Positions 13,473-24,310 of a stretch of 64,000 nucleotides of DNA are shown here, piece by piece (positions within the stretch are counted from its first letter, which is position 1; each line of letters opens with the position of its first letter). Origin of the DNA: Tenrec ecaudatus (lineage: Eukaryota > Chordata > Mammalia > Afrosoricida > Tenrecidae); the NCBI RefSeq assembly GCF_050624435.1, contig NC_134543.1:126075475-126139474 (forward strand), read 5' to 3'. A program made the translations under genes and the position numbers. Below the pieces are notes generated by a model that saw only the letters and a program-made list of their open reading frames with translations, was not told the DNA's origin and did not search any database.

Positions 13473-14958
13473 CCCTAACAGGAAAAAACTAAAATGCATA
13501 TAATCCAAAAATGTGCCATACTTATTTAAACATAACGTCCTATAAGTGAACAAACAAAAAATATCCATTCTTATGTAAAACCCTATACCATAGCCCTATG
13601 AACTTATTCCCCCACCTATGAAAGTTTATAAGTCAGCCACTTCATGCCTTTATCCAATTTCTATACTGCCCACTTACGTCAACCCAGTACTCTGAGGAGA
13701 CGATCATGTTTTTTGATGTGAAGAAACTTCATTCCAGTTGGAACTCTGTGAGTCTGAATCCATAAGCAAAGTCAAATCAGGGCAGGCCATTCAAGTCAGC
13801 AGCAATATGCACCAGTTCACAGGCTCAAAATCTTCTCTTCATCTGGTCGGGTTCTGGTCAACTCAATGTGGGCTGCCTCACTTAGCCTCACCAGGGTGCC
13901 AATTGGTTGCTTTAATTTTAGACTTTGGGCATTGTCACAAACTCTCAACAACCCTACCCCTTGTGCTAGGTCATGAACTTCAGACCAGTCAACCTGCTCT
14001 TGTTTTCTCCTCTAGTCCCATGAACCAGGTCCATGGGTGTCAGTGGCCAGACACAACTCGTCTCTTTATGGCTGTTTCTCTCCCTTCCACTCAACAAGTG
14101 GATCTAGGTGGTCACCTAGCAAGAATTTTAGCCTCCCCCACAGCTTCCCTTTGATAGTTCAGTCCTAGACCAGAGAGTTCCTTCCATGTCCAAATTTTTC
14201 CAGCCTCTGGCACAAACCACTAGTTCAAAATTCAAAAATCCAAAGAGTTCCTTTTTTTGTTGTTTAATCTGTCAACAGGCAAGTGTCTTCACCTTCAAAT
14301 GTCCTGAATACTCAAGACATCGGGAGGAGATCATCTTTTCAGAGTCTTCTTTGCAGACAGAGCCTAAACCCATTGAAAGATTCAATTTTAACAGCTGAAG
14401 ACAAGGCTTATAAACTTTCTAATTTCATACTTCCCAATAATCATTTCTATCAGTCATTATATCAACAAGAATAAGCAGAAGAAATCTGTATAAACAAAGT
14501 AGAATCATATACTAAACTTAATTCTTGAAACAGTCAAATTCAATCCTTAGATAACTTATCTTAATCCTTACCTAAACTATTCCATTGATACAAAATATGG
14601 CCTTAGCCTCTGACTGCATCAAGCCAGGGCCTGGCTTCTGGTCAGCCATTTTGACCTTCTGTCAGCCATTTTCACTAAACAGCATGGTCCCTGAGAAATT
14701 CAAGAAGCAATTTTGCTAATTCAAGATTCACATTTTTCACAATCATTTTCACCATTTCAAATTGGATTAACCAAAGAAAAGAATCACAACTTTAACTTGC
14801 CATATTCTTTCCAAAAAACAACATGGTCAACTGCATGGTCATATATGACCTCTGGCTAGCCAAAGAAGAAAAACTACCGTGAGGGAGGGATCAAATAAGC
14901 ATTCACTCTCCATCTTCATGAATTGTTTCTCTAGTGCCCCACTCCCACGGTACCATAA

Positions 14959-15460
14959 TGTATTAGCCAGAGTTAACTAGAGAAACAAATTCAGACACTC
15001 ATATATGTATAAGAAATAGCTTTATATACAAGAGCAATTATATAACGAAAAAATATCCCAGTCCAGTTCAGACCACGCTCATAAGTCTGATATTAAGCCA
15101 TATGTCCGATACCAGTCTATAAATTCCTCTTCAGACTCAAGCAACACATGCAATGACACCAAATGCAGAAAGATCACAGGCCAATGGGTAGAAAGTCTTG
15201 TGGATCCAGTGGCAGTGTAAGCATCTCAGTGCTGGCGTGGTTCTACACGTGTCTCCTCCAGCTCCAGGGCTCTAGTGTAGCTCCACGTGTCTTGTCATCA
15301 GAAAAAAGCAGAGAGCATCTCTCACCTCCAAGAAGAAATATAGGAGGTTCCAGTAGCCTCAGAAGGCCATGTCCACATGGAGGCCTCACTGGATATGATC
15401 TGATTGACAGGCTAGACTCCACCCCTGCATATGTTGACAGGAGATTATGTAACTGACACA
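14959..15460 (-). repeat. MaLR-type LTR (5' LTR of the minus-strand provirus)
   Basis: TGTATTAGCCAGAGTTAACT to GATTATGTAACTGACACA. It matches the left LTR across its length at roughly the level expected of an old insertion. Confidence 0.75.
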
Positions 15461-15884
15461 AAGTGCTCAAAGACAAAGTTCAGAAGAGTTAGGGATAAAA
15501 GAGGAACACAAATGGGAAACACAAGAAATACAAGTGATATAGCTTTGTGGGGATTGAAAATCATGGACAAGAAAAAAAATGTGTATAAAATTGTTGAATA
15601 GAAACTGATTTGCTATGTAAGCCTTTACTCAATTCACAATAAAAACATATATTTTTAATTGAAAATGCTGAATTTAACAAAGCAGTAACTCAGATATTTT
15701 TAGGTTTAAATCTTTCCATTTGTATATCTTCTATTCTCTCTGAAATCCTTTTAACTTGTTTATAATTATTTTAAAATCCTTTGTCTTAAATCTATAATCT
15801 TGGCATTTCTGCCTCTGCTTCTATTGATTTATTTTTTCTTCTAGCTATGAATAACATTCTCCTACCTCTTTGCAGAAAAGTCAG
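15461..15884. other. Intronic sequence, no recognised feature
   Basis: AT-rich. No gene or named repeat is recognised. Confidence 0.4.
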
Positions 15885-17927
15885 GATGTTGGCTACCCTA
15901 AGAGGTTAAAAAGACACAGCACTTCCCTTGTCCCCCACTTCTATTCAACATCGTCCTGGAGGTCCTAGCTAATAATATATGACAATGGAAGGATATCACA
16001 GGTATACATTTGGGGAAAGAAGAAATGAATTTATTGTTATTTGCAGATGACATGATTTTATAGAGAGAGAACCCCAAAGGCTCCACAATAGGATTGTTGG
16101 AAATGATTTAAAAAAACAAAAACAAAAAACCTATGGTAGAGTGGCTGGACATAGACCAACAAGCAGAAGTCAATTGGATTGCTATATACCACCGAGTAGA
16201 TTACATAAAAAGAAATCAAAAAGGTAGTATCCTTCACAATAGGTAAGCATAAACTGAACTATCTAGGGCTATTTTTAACCACAATAACAAAAGATCTATA
16301 TGAGGAAAACCAGAGAACATTATTATAAGAAACCAAAAGAGACCTTCACAAATGGTAGAATATCCCATGCTCGTGGATTGGAAGACTCAATATCCTAAAG
16401 ATGTCGATCCTACCTAAGGCACTATAAAATTCAATGAAATCCCGATACAAATACCAGCGTCTTTTTTCAACGAAATGAAAATTTGACTACCAACTTCATA
16501 TGGAGAGGGAAGAAGCCCAGAATTGGCAAAGAACTCCAAAAGAAGAAGAAGAAAGTGGGAGGGCTTGCATTACCTGACTTTAAAACTTATTATACAGCCA
16601 CAGTTTTAGAAACAGCATAGTACTAGTACAACAAATGATCTTTGACAAAGACCCCAAAAGCATCCAATGGGAAGCAGATGCCCTTTTCAAAAAATGGTGC
16701 TAAAATAACTGGAATTAGCCTGCAGAAGAGTGGAACAAGACCCTTAGCTCACTCCATACACAAGAACAAATTCAAGGTGGATCACAGACCTCGAGGTAGC
16801 TATCTCAAACTATCCCTAAACTATCGAATCATCAACAAGAAAATTGGTACAAAGCTAAGAACCTTAGCACAGGGAAGACATGGGCTATCAGAAATAAGAA
16901 AGGATACACCCCCCCCCCCCGAGGAGGATAAAATAGACAATTGGGACCTACTAAAGATAAAACACTTGTGTACACTGAAAGATTTCTAGAGTATTAAGAG
17001 AACCCACAGACTGGAAAAAGAGAAAAGGTGACATAACATACTAAGGGCTTATTACTAAAAACTGAAGACTCCTGTAAGCTTACAACAAGAAAACCACAAA
17101 TATCCCACTGAAGAGGTGGGCAAAAGACTTAATTTACAAAACAGATGCAGACAGCACCTGTGCTGAAAGGCATCTTTTCCCTCCCTCTCATAAGCCTTTA
17201 AGGCCCACAGAGGGTGGAGAAAGAAAAATGACGACAATGGTGGGTCAGGGCACTAACCAATGCAAGTGGCGGGTACTGTTTATATCTCTACAGAAAAGAG
17301 AGAACCAAAGTAGACCTCATTCTGGTGTGCCCATCCTTGAGGGTCATATTTCTGCTCTGAGCAGTTTGTTCCCAGAGATGACTTCATAGCTGGCCCCAGC
17401 TTAAGACATACTCCCTAGATGACAGCACCGCAGAGGACAACCCTTAAGGGAGAGCAGTCAGTCTGACCCAAAATATGGGGGGTGTGGGGGGAGAAGGCGG
17501 GGGCAAATCAAGAGTATAACAGTCCAGTGACGGAAGCAAAGCCATAAAGGCCCTTAAGAATCCCGATTGTAGACTTCTGACTCAGGGGGAAGTACTTGGC
17601 ACCCCATTTTTACTGGTTGGGGATTACTCACAAGGAGGTCACACTGAAAGTTAAAGGCATAATGGGGGATGGAGGGCAATAAACCGATCCATCCCTGACT
17701 GCAGGAATAGCAATAGTGACTTTTAGGATGCTCGCCTTTTGGACACAAATGCTGAAGAATAAGAGAGTGTATGTGTTGTTAGGTAATCAGATCAGGATAT
17801 GGAACCCTGAAAGAAATGGGGACTGGACTGATGGTCTATAACATGCCCTTCTCTCTATTTAACTGAGAGATATTCATCTACTCTATGTCGGGATCCCTGT
17901 CAGAGTTGTGACTATCTGTATGGGGTA

Positions 17928-17930
<3 letters not shown>

Positions 17931-17960
<30 letters not shown>
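17931..17960 (+). repeat. (GT)15 microsatellite
   Basis: Thirty uninterrupted bases of GT dinucleotide within an L1 3'UTR. Confidence 0.98.
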
Positions 17961-17962
<2 letters not shown>

Positions 17963-18576
17963 TTATCTATACAAGATAGGTAGGATAGAGCATCTTACTA
18001 CAGTTCCTGGGGGAAACGGAAGGGAGGGGTGGGGTAGGAGTACAGGGAACCAAAAGTGACAGGTACAGGGGAATAGTGAGTATTCTAAAATTGACAGTGA
18101 GGAGGGTGTAGCTTTTCTGATCATGTTTGATCAATTGAAGTGTATCTGAGAGGTATTACTAAGATGGGTAAATATAATAGAGGGGTAGGAGTGATAGAGA
18201 AAAGAAGATATATATGCATATGTATTTTTGCACATGTATATATATGAAAGTGCAACAAAGAAGCAGATGGACTTTGGACTTCTACTTAAATCTTACCTCA
18301 GTACATGAACAAGTATTACAGTTCTAATAATGTAGCATTGTATGATACTCACCTTCCTGACATGATCACTGAAGACAAAATGAGTACATAAGCAAACGTA
18401 GTGAAGAAAGCTGGTGGTGTCCAACTATTAAAAGGTATAGTGTCTGAAGGTCCTAAAGACATGTAGTTAAACAAGCAGCTATCTAGAAGGAAAGCAACAA
18501 AGCCCATAGGGAAGAAGTATACCAGCCTGTGTGATCATGAGGTATCTACGAGAAGAGTTATCAGAAGTTCAAAACC

Positions 18577-18716
18577 GAGGTGAGGGAGAAAGGAGGAGCA
18601 GATTACAAGGATCTACATATAATCTCCTCCCTAGGGACAGACAACAGAGAAGTGGGTGAAGGGAGAAATCAGATGGTGTAAGACATGACAAAATAATAAT
18701 AATTAAAAAAAAAAAA
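18577..18716 (+). mobile_element. L1 3'UTR fragment with its own A-tail, ending before the normal L1 end
   Basis: 140 bp of internal 3'UTR sequence that stops at GACATGACAAAATAATAATAATT followed by 13 A. Flanked by the 14-bp duplication AGAAGTTCAAAACC (18563-18576, 18717-18730). Confidence 0.85.
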
Positions 18717-18883
18717 AGAAGTTCAAAACCAATCAACCAAATCCATGTGAAGGGGTATGGATGTAGTGGAAACCCAAAATCTACCTGCAAGGTAACTAAC
18801 TGGACAGTCTCTCTCAGAAGGGCCACACAGAAGAGATGATAAATCCAGGGTTCAGTATGGTACCATATAACTATCCTCTAGTT

Positions 18884-19057
18884 CAGCAGTCCTCAACCTG
18901 TGGGTTGAACGACCCTTTCACAGGGATTACCCGATTCATAACACTGGCAAAATCATAGTTATGAAGTAGCAATGAAAATAATTTTATGGTTGGAGGGTCA
19001 CCATACATGAGGAACTGTATTAAAGGGTTGCGGCATTAGGAAGGTTGAGAACCAGGG
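18884..19057 (+). mobile_element. SPIN-type hAT MITE
   Basis: 174 bp, CAGCAGTCCTCAACCTGTGGG to GGTTGAGAACCAGG. Target duplication CTCTAGTT/CTCTAGTC (18876-18883, 19058-19065), lying inside L1 3'UTR. Confidence 0.92.
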
Positions 19058-19080
19058 CTCTAGTCCTTTAATATTCTTAC

Positions 19081-19640
19081 CGTGTTCGTCCAGGTAGACT
19101 AGAGAAACAAATTCATGTAGACTCATATGTGTATAAGAAAGAGCTTTTTTGTATGAGCCCCTAATAAATTGTTAAAATTAAAAAAAAAATTTTTAATTAA
19201 AAAAAGAAAGAGCTTTTTATAAAGAGTAATTGTATACTAAGAAAACATCCCAGCTCAGTCCAGATCAAGTCCATAGTTTGATATTAGCCCAGACGTCTGA
19301 CACCAATCTATAAAGTCCTCTTCAGACTCATAAAACACATGCAATGACACCAAATACAGGAAGACCACAGGCCACTGGATGGAAAGTCTTGGGGATATAG
19401 TGGCAGTGGAAGCATATCAACCCTGGCAGGGGTCTCCACGTGGCTACTCCAGCTCCAGGACTCCAGCATAGCTCCATATGTCTTGTCAGCAGGAAGATGA
19501 AGCACAGACTGTGTGCATCTGGCCTTCAGTGAGCTATTTATCTCTGTGGCACCTCCAAATAAGATCATCAAGCTGCAACCTGACTGACAGACTAGACTCC
19601 ACTCCTTCACAAGTTGACACCAGATTGTGTAACTACCACA
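19081..19640 (-). mobile_element. Solo MaLR-type LTR with an L1 micro-insertion
   Basis: Same family as the LTRs at 12801 and 14959 (CATATGTGTATAAGAAAGAGC near the start, GATTGTGTAACTACCACA at the end). Split at 19149-19204 by a very short L1 insertion. Confidence 0.75.
19149..19204 (+). mobile_element. Ultra-short L1 3'-end insertion
   Basis: Only about 22 bases of L1 (GTATGAGCCCCTAATAAATTG) plus an A/T-rich tail, flanked by AGAAAGAGCTTTT (19136-19148 and 19205-19217). Confidence 0.85.
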
Positions 19641-19774
19641 AAGGACTGCTAAAATTTCATCAGCATGAAATTTACCTTTTTAAATACTTCTACATCCTGT
19701 TCCACTCCAACTTAAAAGGATTCAATGGGTTCCCACTTATTACCACATCAAATTGAACTTCCGCTGCCTAGCTT

Positions 19775-20022
19775 TCATCATTCTCAAACTCTAGTGCACA
19801 TCAGAATCACCTGGAGTGATTGTTATAATACAGATTGCTGGGCCCTGACCCCAGAATTTCTAATGCAGTAGTCTAAAGCAGGGCTTGAAATTTTGTATTT
19901 CCCTGACCCCAGAATTTCTAATGCAGTAGTCTGAAGCAGGGCTTGAAATTTTGTATTTTTAATGTCTACAATGGATACTAATGCTGCTGGTCAGGAAATC
20001 ACACTTGAGAAGCAGTGCTCGA
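19775..20022 (+). repeat. MER5A-type hAT-Charlie relic with an internal tandem duplication
   Basis: TTCTCAAACTCTAGTGCACATCAGAATCACCTGG and ATGCTGCTGGTCAGGAAATC are MER5A landmarks (shown here in two parts of one element). The unit CCCTGACCCCAGAATTTC...TTTGTATTT occurs twice in tandem (about 19846-19902 and 19903-19960). Confidence 0.75.
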
Positions 20023-20124
20023 CGGGAGGACCACATTCTGTCTCCTTAGCCTTATTTCTCCTACTTCCTTTCTCTCTCTCTCCTTACCTTTGCCTATCCA
20101 AATGGTACCCTTGGTGATTTCTGT

Positions 20125-20262
20125 GGCTCTCAACTGTCTGGACATTACAATCACCTGGGAGAAGCTTTTAAAATTATATTCCTGCCCCTGAGATTCTGAT
20201 GCAATTGATCCAAAGGTACATTTCCCTAAGTGATTCTAATGAACAGCCAGAGTTGGTATCCA
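20125..20262 (+). repeat. MER5-related hAT-Charlie relic
   Basis: GGCTCTCAACTGTCTGGACA, AATCACCTGGGAGAAGCTTT and GTGATTCTAATGAACAGCC are typical of this ancient MITE group. Confidence 0.6.
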
Positions 20263-20341
20263 CTACTTTATCTTCAATCACCTTCTCTTCAAAACTATGA
20301 GAACAGCATTTAATTTTCTCCCCTTAAAATTCTTATAATGC

Positions 20342-21189
20342 GGAACAAAAAATCGAATCACTGAAAATGTGAGTGGGCGGGGGGAGGAGGACTTGATGCA
20401 AAGGGCTTAGGTTGAGAGTAAATGTTTTGAGCATGATGAGGGCAATGAATGTACAGATGTGCTTTATACAATTGATGTATGTATGGATTGTGATAAGAGT
20501 TGTATGAGCTCCTAATAAAATGTTAAAAAAAAAAAAAGAAAATGTGGGTGAGTGCGGAATAGAGACCATTCTGGTAGCCAACCCATCTGTAGCCAACCGG
20601 ACACCCCTTACTGAAGGGTTGTGGGGAGGAGATGAACCAGCCAGGGTGCAGGGTAGCAACGATGAAACATATTACTTTCCTATAGTTCTTAAATACTTCC
20701 TCCCCGCCACTATCATGATCCCAATCCTACCTTGCAAATCTGGCTAGACCAGAGGATGTACATAGGTACAGATAGCAACTGGAAACACAGGGAATCCAGG
20801 ACAGATGACTCCTCCAGGACCAGTGATGAGAGTGGTGATACCTGGAGGGTGGAGAGAGTGTCGGGTAGAAAGGGGGAACCGATTACAAGAATCTACGTCT
20901 AGCCTCCTCCCTGAAGAAGGGACAGCAGAGAAGAGGGCGGGGGAGACGTCAGACAGTGTAACATATGACAAAATAATAATAATATATGAACGATGAAGGG
21001 TTCATGAGGTAGGGGGCAGTGGGGAGGTAGGGGGAAAATGAGCAGCAGATATTAAGGGCTCGAGTAGAAGACAAATGTTTTGAGAATGATGATAGCAACA
21101 AAGGTACATGTTATTGACACAATGGATGGATGTATGGATTGTGATAAGAATTGTACGACTCCCCAATAAAATGATTAAAAAAGCAAAAA
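20342..21189 (+). mobile_element. L1 3' end with perfect 17-bp target duplication, itself interrupted
   Basis: L1 3'UTR and tail flanked by TAAAATTCTTATAATGC at 20325-20341 and 21190-21206. A second L1 is nested at 20376-20537. Confidence 0.9.
20376..20537 (+). mobile_element. L1 tail nested in the L1 at 20342
   Basis: 162 bp ending GAGCTCCTAATAAAATGTT plus A-run. Flanks GAAAATGTGAGTG/GAAAATGTGGGTG (20363-20375, 20538-20550) are a 13-bp duplication with one difference. Confidence 0.85.
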
Positions 21190-21206
21190 TAAAATTCTTA
21201 TAATGC

Positions 21207-21282
21207 AAATGTGATTGACACAATGGATGCATGAATGTATTATGATAAGAGTTTTATGAGTCCCCAATAAAATGATTTTTTT
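21207..21282 (+). mobile_element. Third L1 tail at the same site
   Basis: AATGTGATTGACACAATGGATGCATG to GAGTCCCCAATAAAATGATTTTTTT immediately after the right-hand duplication of the preceding L1. TTATAATG before and CTATAATG after suggest a short duplication. Confidence 0.7.
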
Positions 21283-21299
21283 AATTGCTATAATGTTCA

Positions 21300-22053
21300 G
21301 ATTATGTCACCAAGGTTTGCACTAAATTACATGATCACACTGTTGTTCTCTATTTTTCTATGTAAGTCTTATTTATATTACTTGATCAGTTAAAGTAAGG
21401 GCTGTATCTTCAATGTTTATATTCCTATAGCATTAATCCTCTGATGCGCACCTAGGAGAAGTTCTGTAATTATTTCCTATTTATCATGGAGCAGAACTAG
21501 AATTGAGTACATTAAATTATCTACCTTCCAGTTTAACAAACAGTGCTCCCTGCTTTTATCTCATAGAGTTCTGCAACAAATTTATTTTGCGATGGTGAGT
21601 CACTTACCTCTTCCATCCCCAATAAATAAATGAGAAAGAAAAATCTAATGTACCTAAATGATGTAGGGTACAGCAAAATGATTAACAGACCATAAATGAT
21701 CTCACTGTTACATCCTTAAGAGTAAATGGTCTTTTCTAAATCCACTAAAGACTGTTTTAAAACACTTAAAGAGAATCAGTACACATATTTAGATGCTACA
21801 GCTCTGAATAGTTCTGATTTGTTTTCTCCACAGATGTGCATCCTTCAAGACCTGAATTCACCAGGTGCATATTAATCTGTATTTCCAGTTTTTACATAAC
21901 ACTCTGCTCCAGTTTTGTAAATATACCACTACATGAAACCAGAATCCATTCTTAAGCTATGGCATTAAATATTCACAGATCATCTCCACTATTTAAAAAA
22001 ATTATTATATATTAAGTCTCATTTAAAGGCAGTCAAATAAATGTGCACTTGCT
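21300..22053. other. Intronic sequence, no recognised feature
   Basis: AT-rich. No gene or clear repeat is recognised. Confidence 0.45.
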
Positions 22054-22069
22054 GAATATAGACTATATT

Positions 22070-22739
22070 CTTTTTCTTTAAAATTTTAAAAATTTCATTT
22101 AATCATTTTATTGGGGGCTCATACAACTCTTATCACAATCCATCCATCCATCCATTGTGTCAAGCATATTTGTACATTTGTTGCCATTATCATTCTCAAA
22201 ACACTTGCTTTCTACTTGAGCCCTTGGTATCAGCTCATTTTCCCCCTCCCTCCCGCTCCCCTCTCCCTCATGAACCCTTGATAATTTATTATTATTATTT
22301 TTGTCATATCTTGCACTGTCCGACGTCTCCCTTCACCCACTTTTCTGTTGCTCATCCCCCAGGGAGGAGGTTATATGTAGATCCTTGTAATCAGTTCCCC
22401 CTTTCTTGCCCCATCCTCCCTCTACCCTCAAGGTATCGTCACTCAGCACTGGTCCTGAAGGGATCATTTGTCCTGGATTCCCTGTGTTTCCAGTTCCTAT
22501 CTGTACCAGTGTACATCCTCTGGTCTAGTCAGATTTGTAAGGTAGAATTGGGACCATGATAGTGGGGGAGGGGAGGTAGTATTTAGGAACTAGAAGAAAA
22601 TTGTATGTTTCATCATTGCTACACTGCACCCTGACTGGCTCGTCTTCTCCCCACGACCATTCTGTAAGGGTATGTCCAGTTGCCTGCAGATGGGTCTTGG
22701 GTCCCCAACTTGCACTCCTCCTCATCCACAATGATTTGA
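22070..22739 (-). mobile_element. L1 3' end, antisense
   Basis: About 670 bp, starting with the reversed tail (ATCATTTTATTGGGGGCTCA). Flanked by GAATATAGACTATATT (22054-22069) and GAATATAAGCTATATT (22740-22755), a 16-bp duplication with two differences. Confidence 0.88.
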
Positions 22740-22994
22740 GAATATAAGCTATATTTTCACCATAATTTTGAACTGGTCAATTTCTCTAAATGCTAAACAT
22801 AGTAAGTTAGCTCTTAACTAAAGTTCAATGACACCTGGTACCTGACAGAAATACACACTAAGTACTTTAGACATCAACTAGGAATTCAACCAAATATCTG
22901 AATCTAAGAAACACAATAATCGACTAATTAATTTCTTAGGAAAATTTTTAAAGCCATAATTAATGAAAATGAAAGAACTAGTATAGTTTTATCA

Positions 22995-23160
22995 AAAATA
23001 GGACAGAGAGTCAGGAGATCTGGGTTACATTCTGACTCATTAACTAGTTAATTCAATCTTGAAGAAGTCACTTCAACTCTATGCTTAGGCTTTCTGACTC
23101 TAAAATGAAAGGGTCTAACTAAACCACCACTGTGTTTTCTTTTAACTTCATGATTCCACA
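22995..23160 (+). repeat. MIR element
   Basis: GTCAGGAGATCTGGGTTACATTC, TTAACTAGTTAATTCAATCTTG, AAGTCACTTCAACTC and TCTAAAATGAAAGGGTCTAACTA follow the MIR core order. Confidence 0.75.
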
Positions 23161-23790
23161 ATCTATAGAAATACATACACACTAACCAGACAGATGCCAT
23201 TAAATAGAAAAGTATTGGCTTATTTGAAGAGCATCTATCTCTGGAGACTCTAAGGGTTTTCATACAGATGCAGTCATTCCCTGAAACTGTTATTGTTTAA
23301 CCAGGTGGGGAAAAAAAACAAACCCACAAAACAGAGCTAATAAACATATCTTGTATCAAATGCTAGATGACCAGAAAACATGAATGCCAGCGTATTTAGA
23401 CTAAGATGTTTTGAAAAATGCCAACTGAAAATCAACAAAGGTACTCAGGCCAGGTGGAAAACAAGAATTCAGGAAAGCATTCTTATTACTGTTAAGCTTC
23501 TGGAGCCTATTACAATTTCAGCAAGTAGTAATCAGCAAACACTGGAAAAGGTGGCTGAGTTGAAACAGCAAGACAATAAATTGCAAGTGGTGATGGCCTT
23601 TAACATTAATAACTGTTCAAAAATTCTGGATTTAGAGCTACTATTAAGCTTCTTGCTATGGCTAGTACTACAGTTAGTTCACAATTCTAATGCTCTAGCA
23701 CATTATCTTTAACATAAGATAAAGCACTATATTTAAAAGAAAAAATTAGAAAACTGGACTTACGCTGTTAGGAGACTAAAGGAATGTGCC
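23161..23790. other. Intronic sequence, no recognised feature
   Basis: An open frame of 110 codons at 23380-23712 has no recognisable domain or codon signature and is probably chance. Confidence 0.45.
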
Positions 23791-24310
23791 TGTGTTGGTC
23801 TGGGTAAACTAGGGAAACAAAGCCACAAAAACTCATATGTATAAGAGAGAGTTTTATATAAAGGGTAAGTGTCCATTAAGAAAGCATCCCAACCCAGTGC
23901 TGTCAAAGTCCTTAAGTCCAACATTAGCCCCTATGTCCAACACCAGTCTACAAAGTCCTCCTTCATCTCACAAAACATACACAATGACACCGCCTGGAGC
24001 AGGAAAGCTGAATCAGTAAACGTGAAAGCATCTCAGCACTGACAGGGGTCTCCATATGGTGCTCCAGTACCCAGGGCTGTATCGGGGTAGGTCCACGTGG
24101 CTCCTCCTCAAGACCGTCTTGCAGGAAGTGAGCCTTGAAAGCTGAAGTAGAGAACTGGCTATGGTAGGTGCACCCTGGTCTGACCATCAGAAAGGAAGAG
24201 ATCTGAGAACTAGAAAGGAGAGGCTCATCGAGCCATTGATCTCTCTGCCCTTCAATTAATCCCACATGTGTTTATCAGCCAAGTTGGCACAACAAACCTT
24301 AGCTATCTCA
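23791..24310 (-). mobile_element. Solo MaLR-type LTR
   Basis: TGTGTTGGTCTGGGTAAACTA to GTTGGCACAACAAACC...CTATCTCA; a close relative of the LTR at 57088. Orientation is inferred from the provirus at 12801-15460. Confidence 0.7.

Larger units (their letters stand above)
12801..15460 (-). mobile_element. MaLR-type (ERVL-MaLR) provirus, two LTRs with decayed interior
   Basis: Two related LTRs in the same orientation (12801-13284 and 14959-15460, both TGT...CA) bracket about 1.5 kb. On the minus strand the sequence right after the 14959 LTR reads GGTACCGTGGGAGTGGGGCA, the start of MaLR interiors, which fixes the orientation. A 5-bp flank ATGTG/AAGTG is a plausible duplication with one mismatch. 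The interior has no coding frame; MaLRs are typically non-coding and depend on other elements. A SPIN sits at the inner edge of the left LTR. Confidence 0.75.
15885..18883 (+). mobile_element. L1, 5'-truncated, ORF2 C-terminal half and 3'UTR
   Basis: Starts in the reverse transcriptase domain (ACTTCCCTTGTCCCCCACTT equals the CPLSP motif; LLFADDMIL region near 16030), then the ORF2 C-terminus (IRKDT...IDNWDLLKIKHLCTLKDF, about 16880-16988) and a diverged 3'UTR with a (GT)15 microsatellite. A 140-bp L1 is nested at 18577-18716, and a SPIN splits the 3'UTR at 18884-19057; the L1 resumes for about 20 bp after it. Confidence 0.85.

Noticed and set aside
22155-22559. 134-codon open frame and similar ones at 43.3, 44.7 and 61.7 kb
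   Set aside because: They are reverse complements of the C/T-rich L1 3'UTR, which often lacks stops by composition.
23380-23712. 110-codon plus-strand open frame
   Set aside because: No recognisable domain, no splice or promoter context, ordinary AT-rich intron composition.
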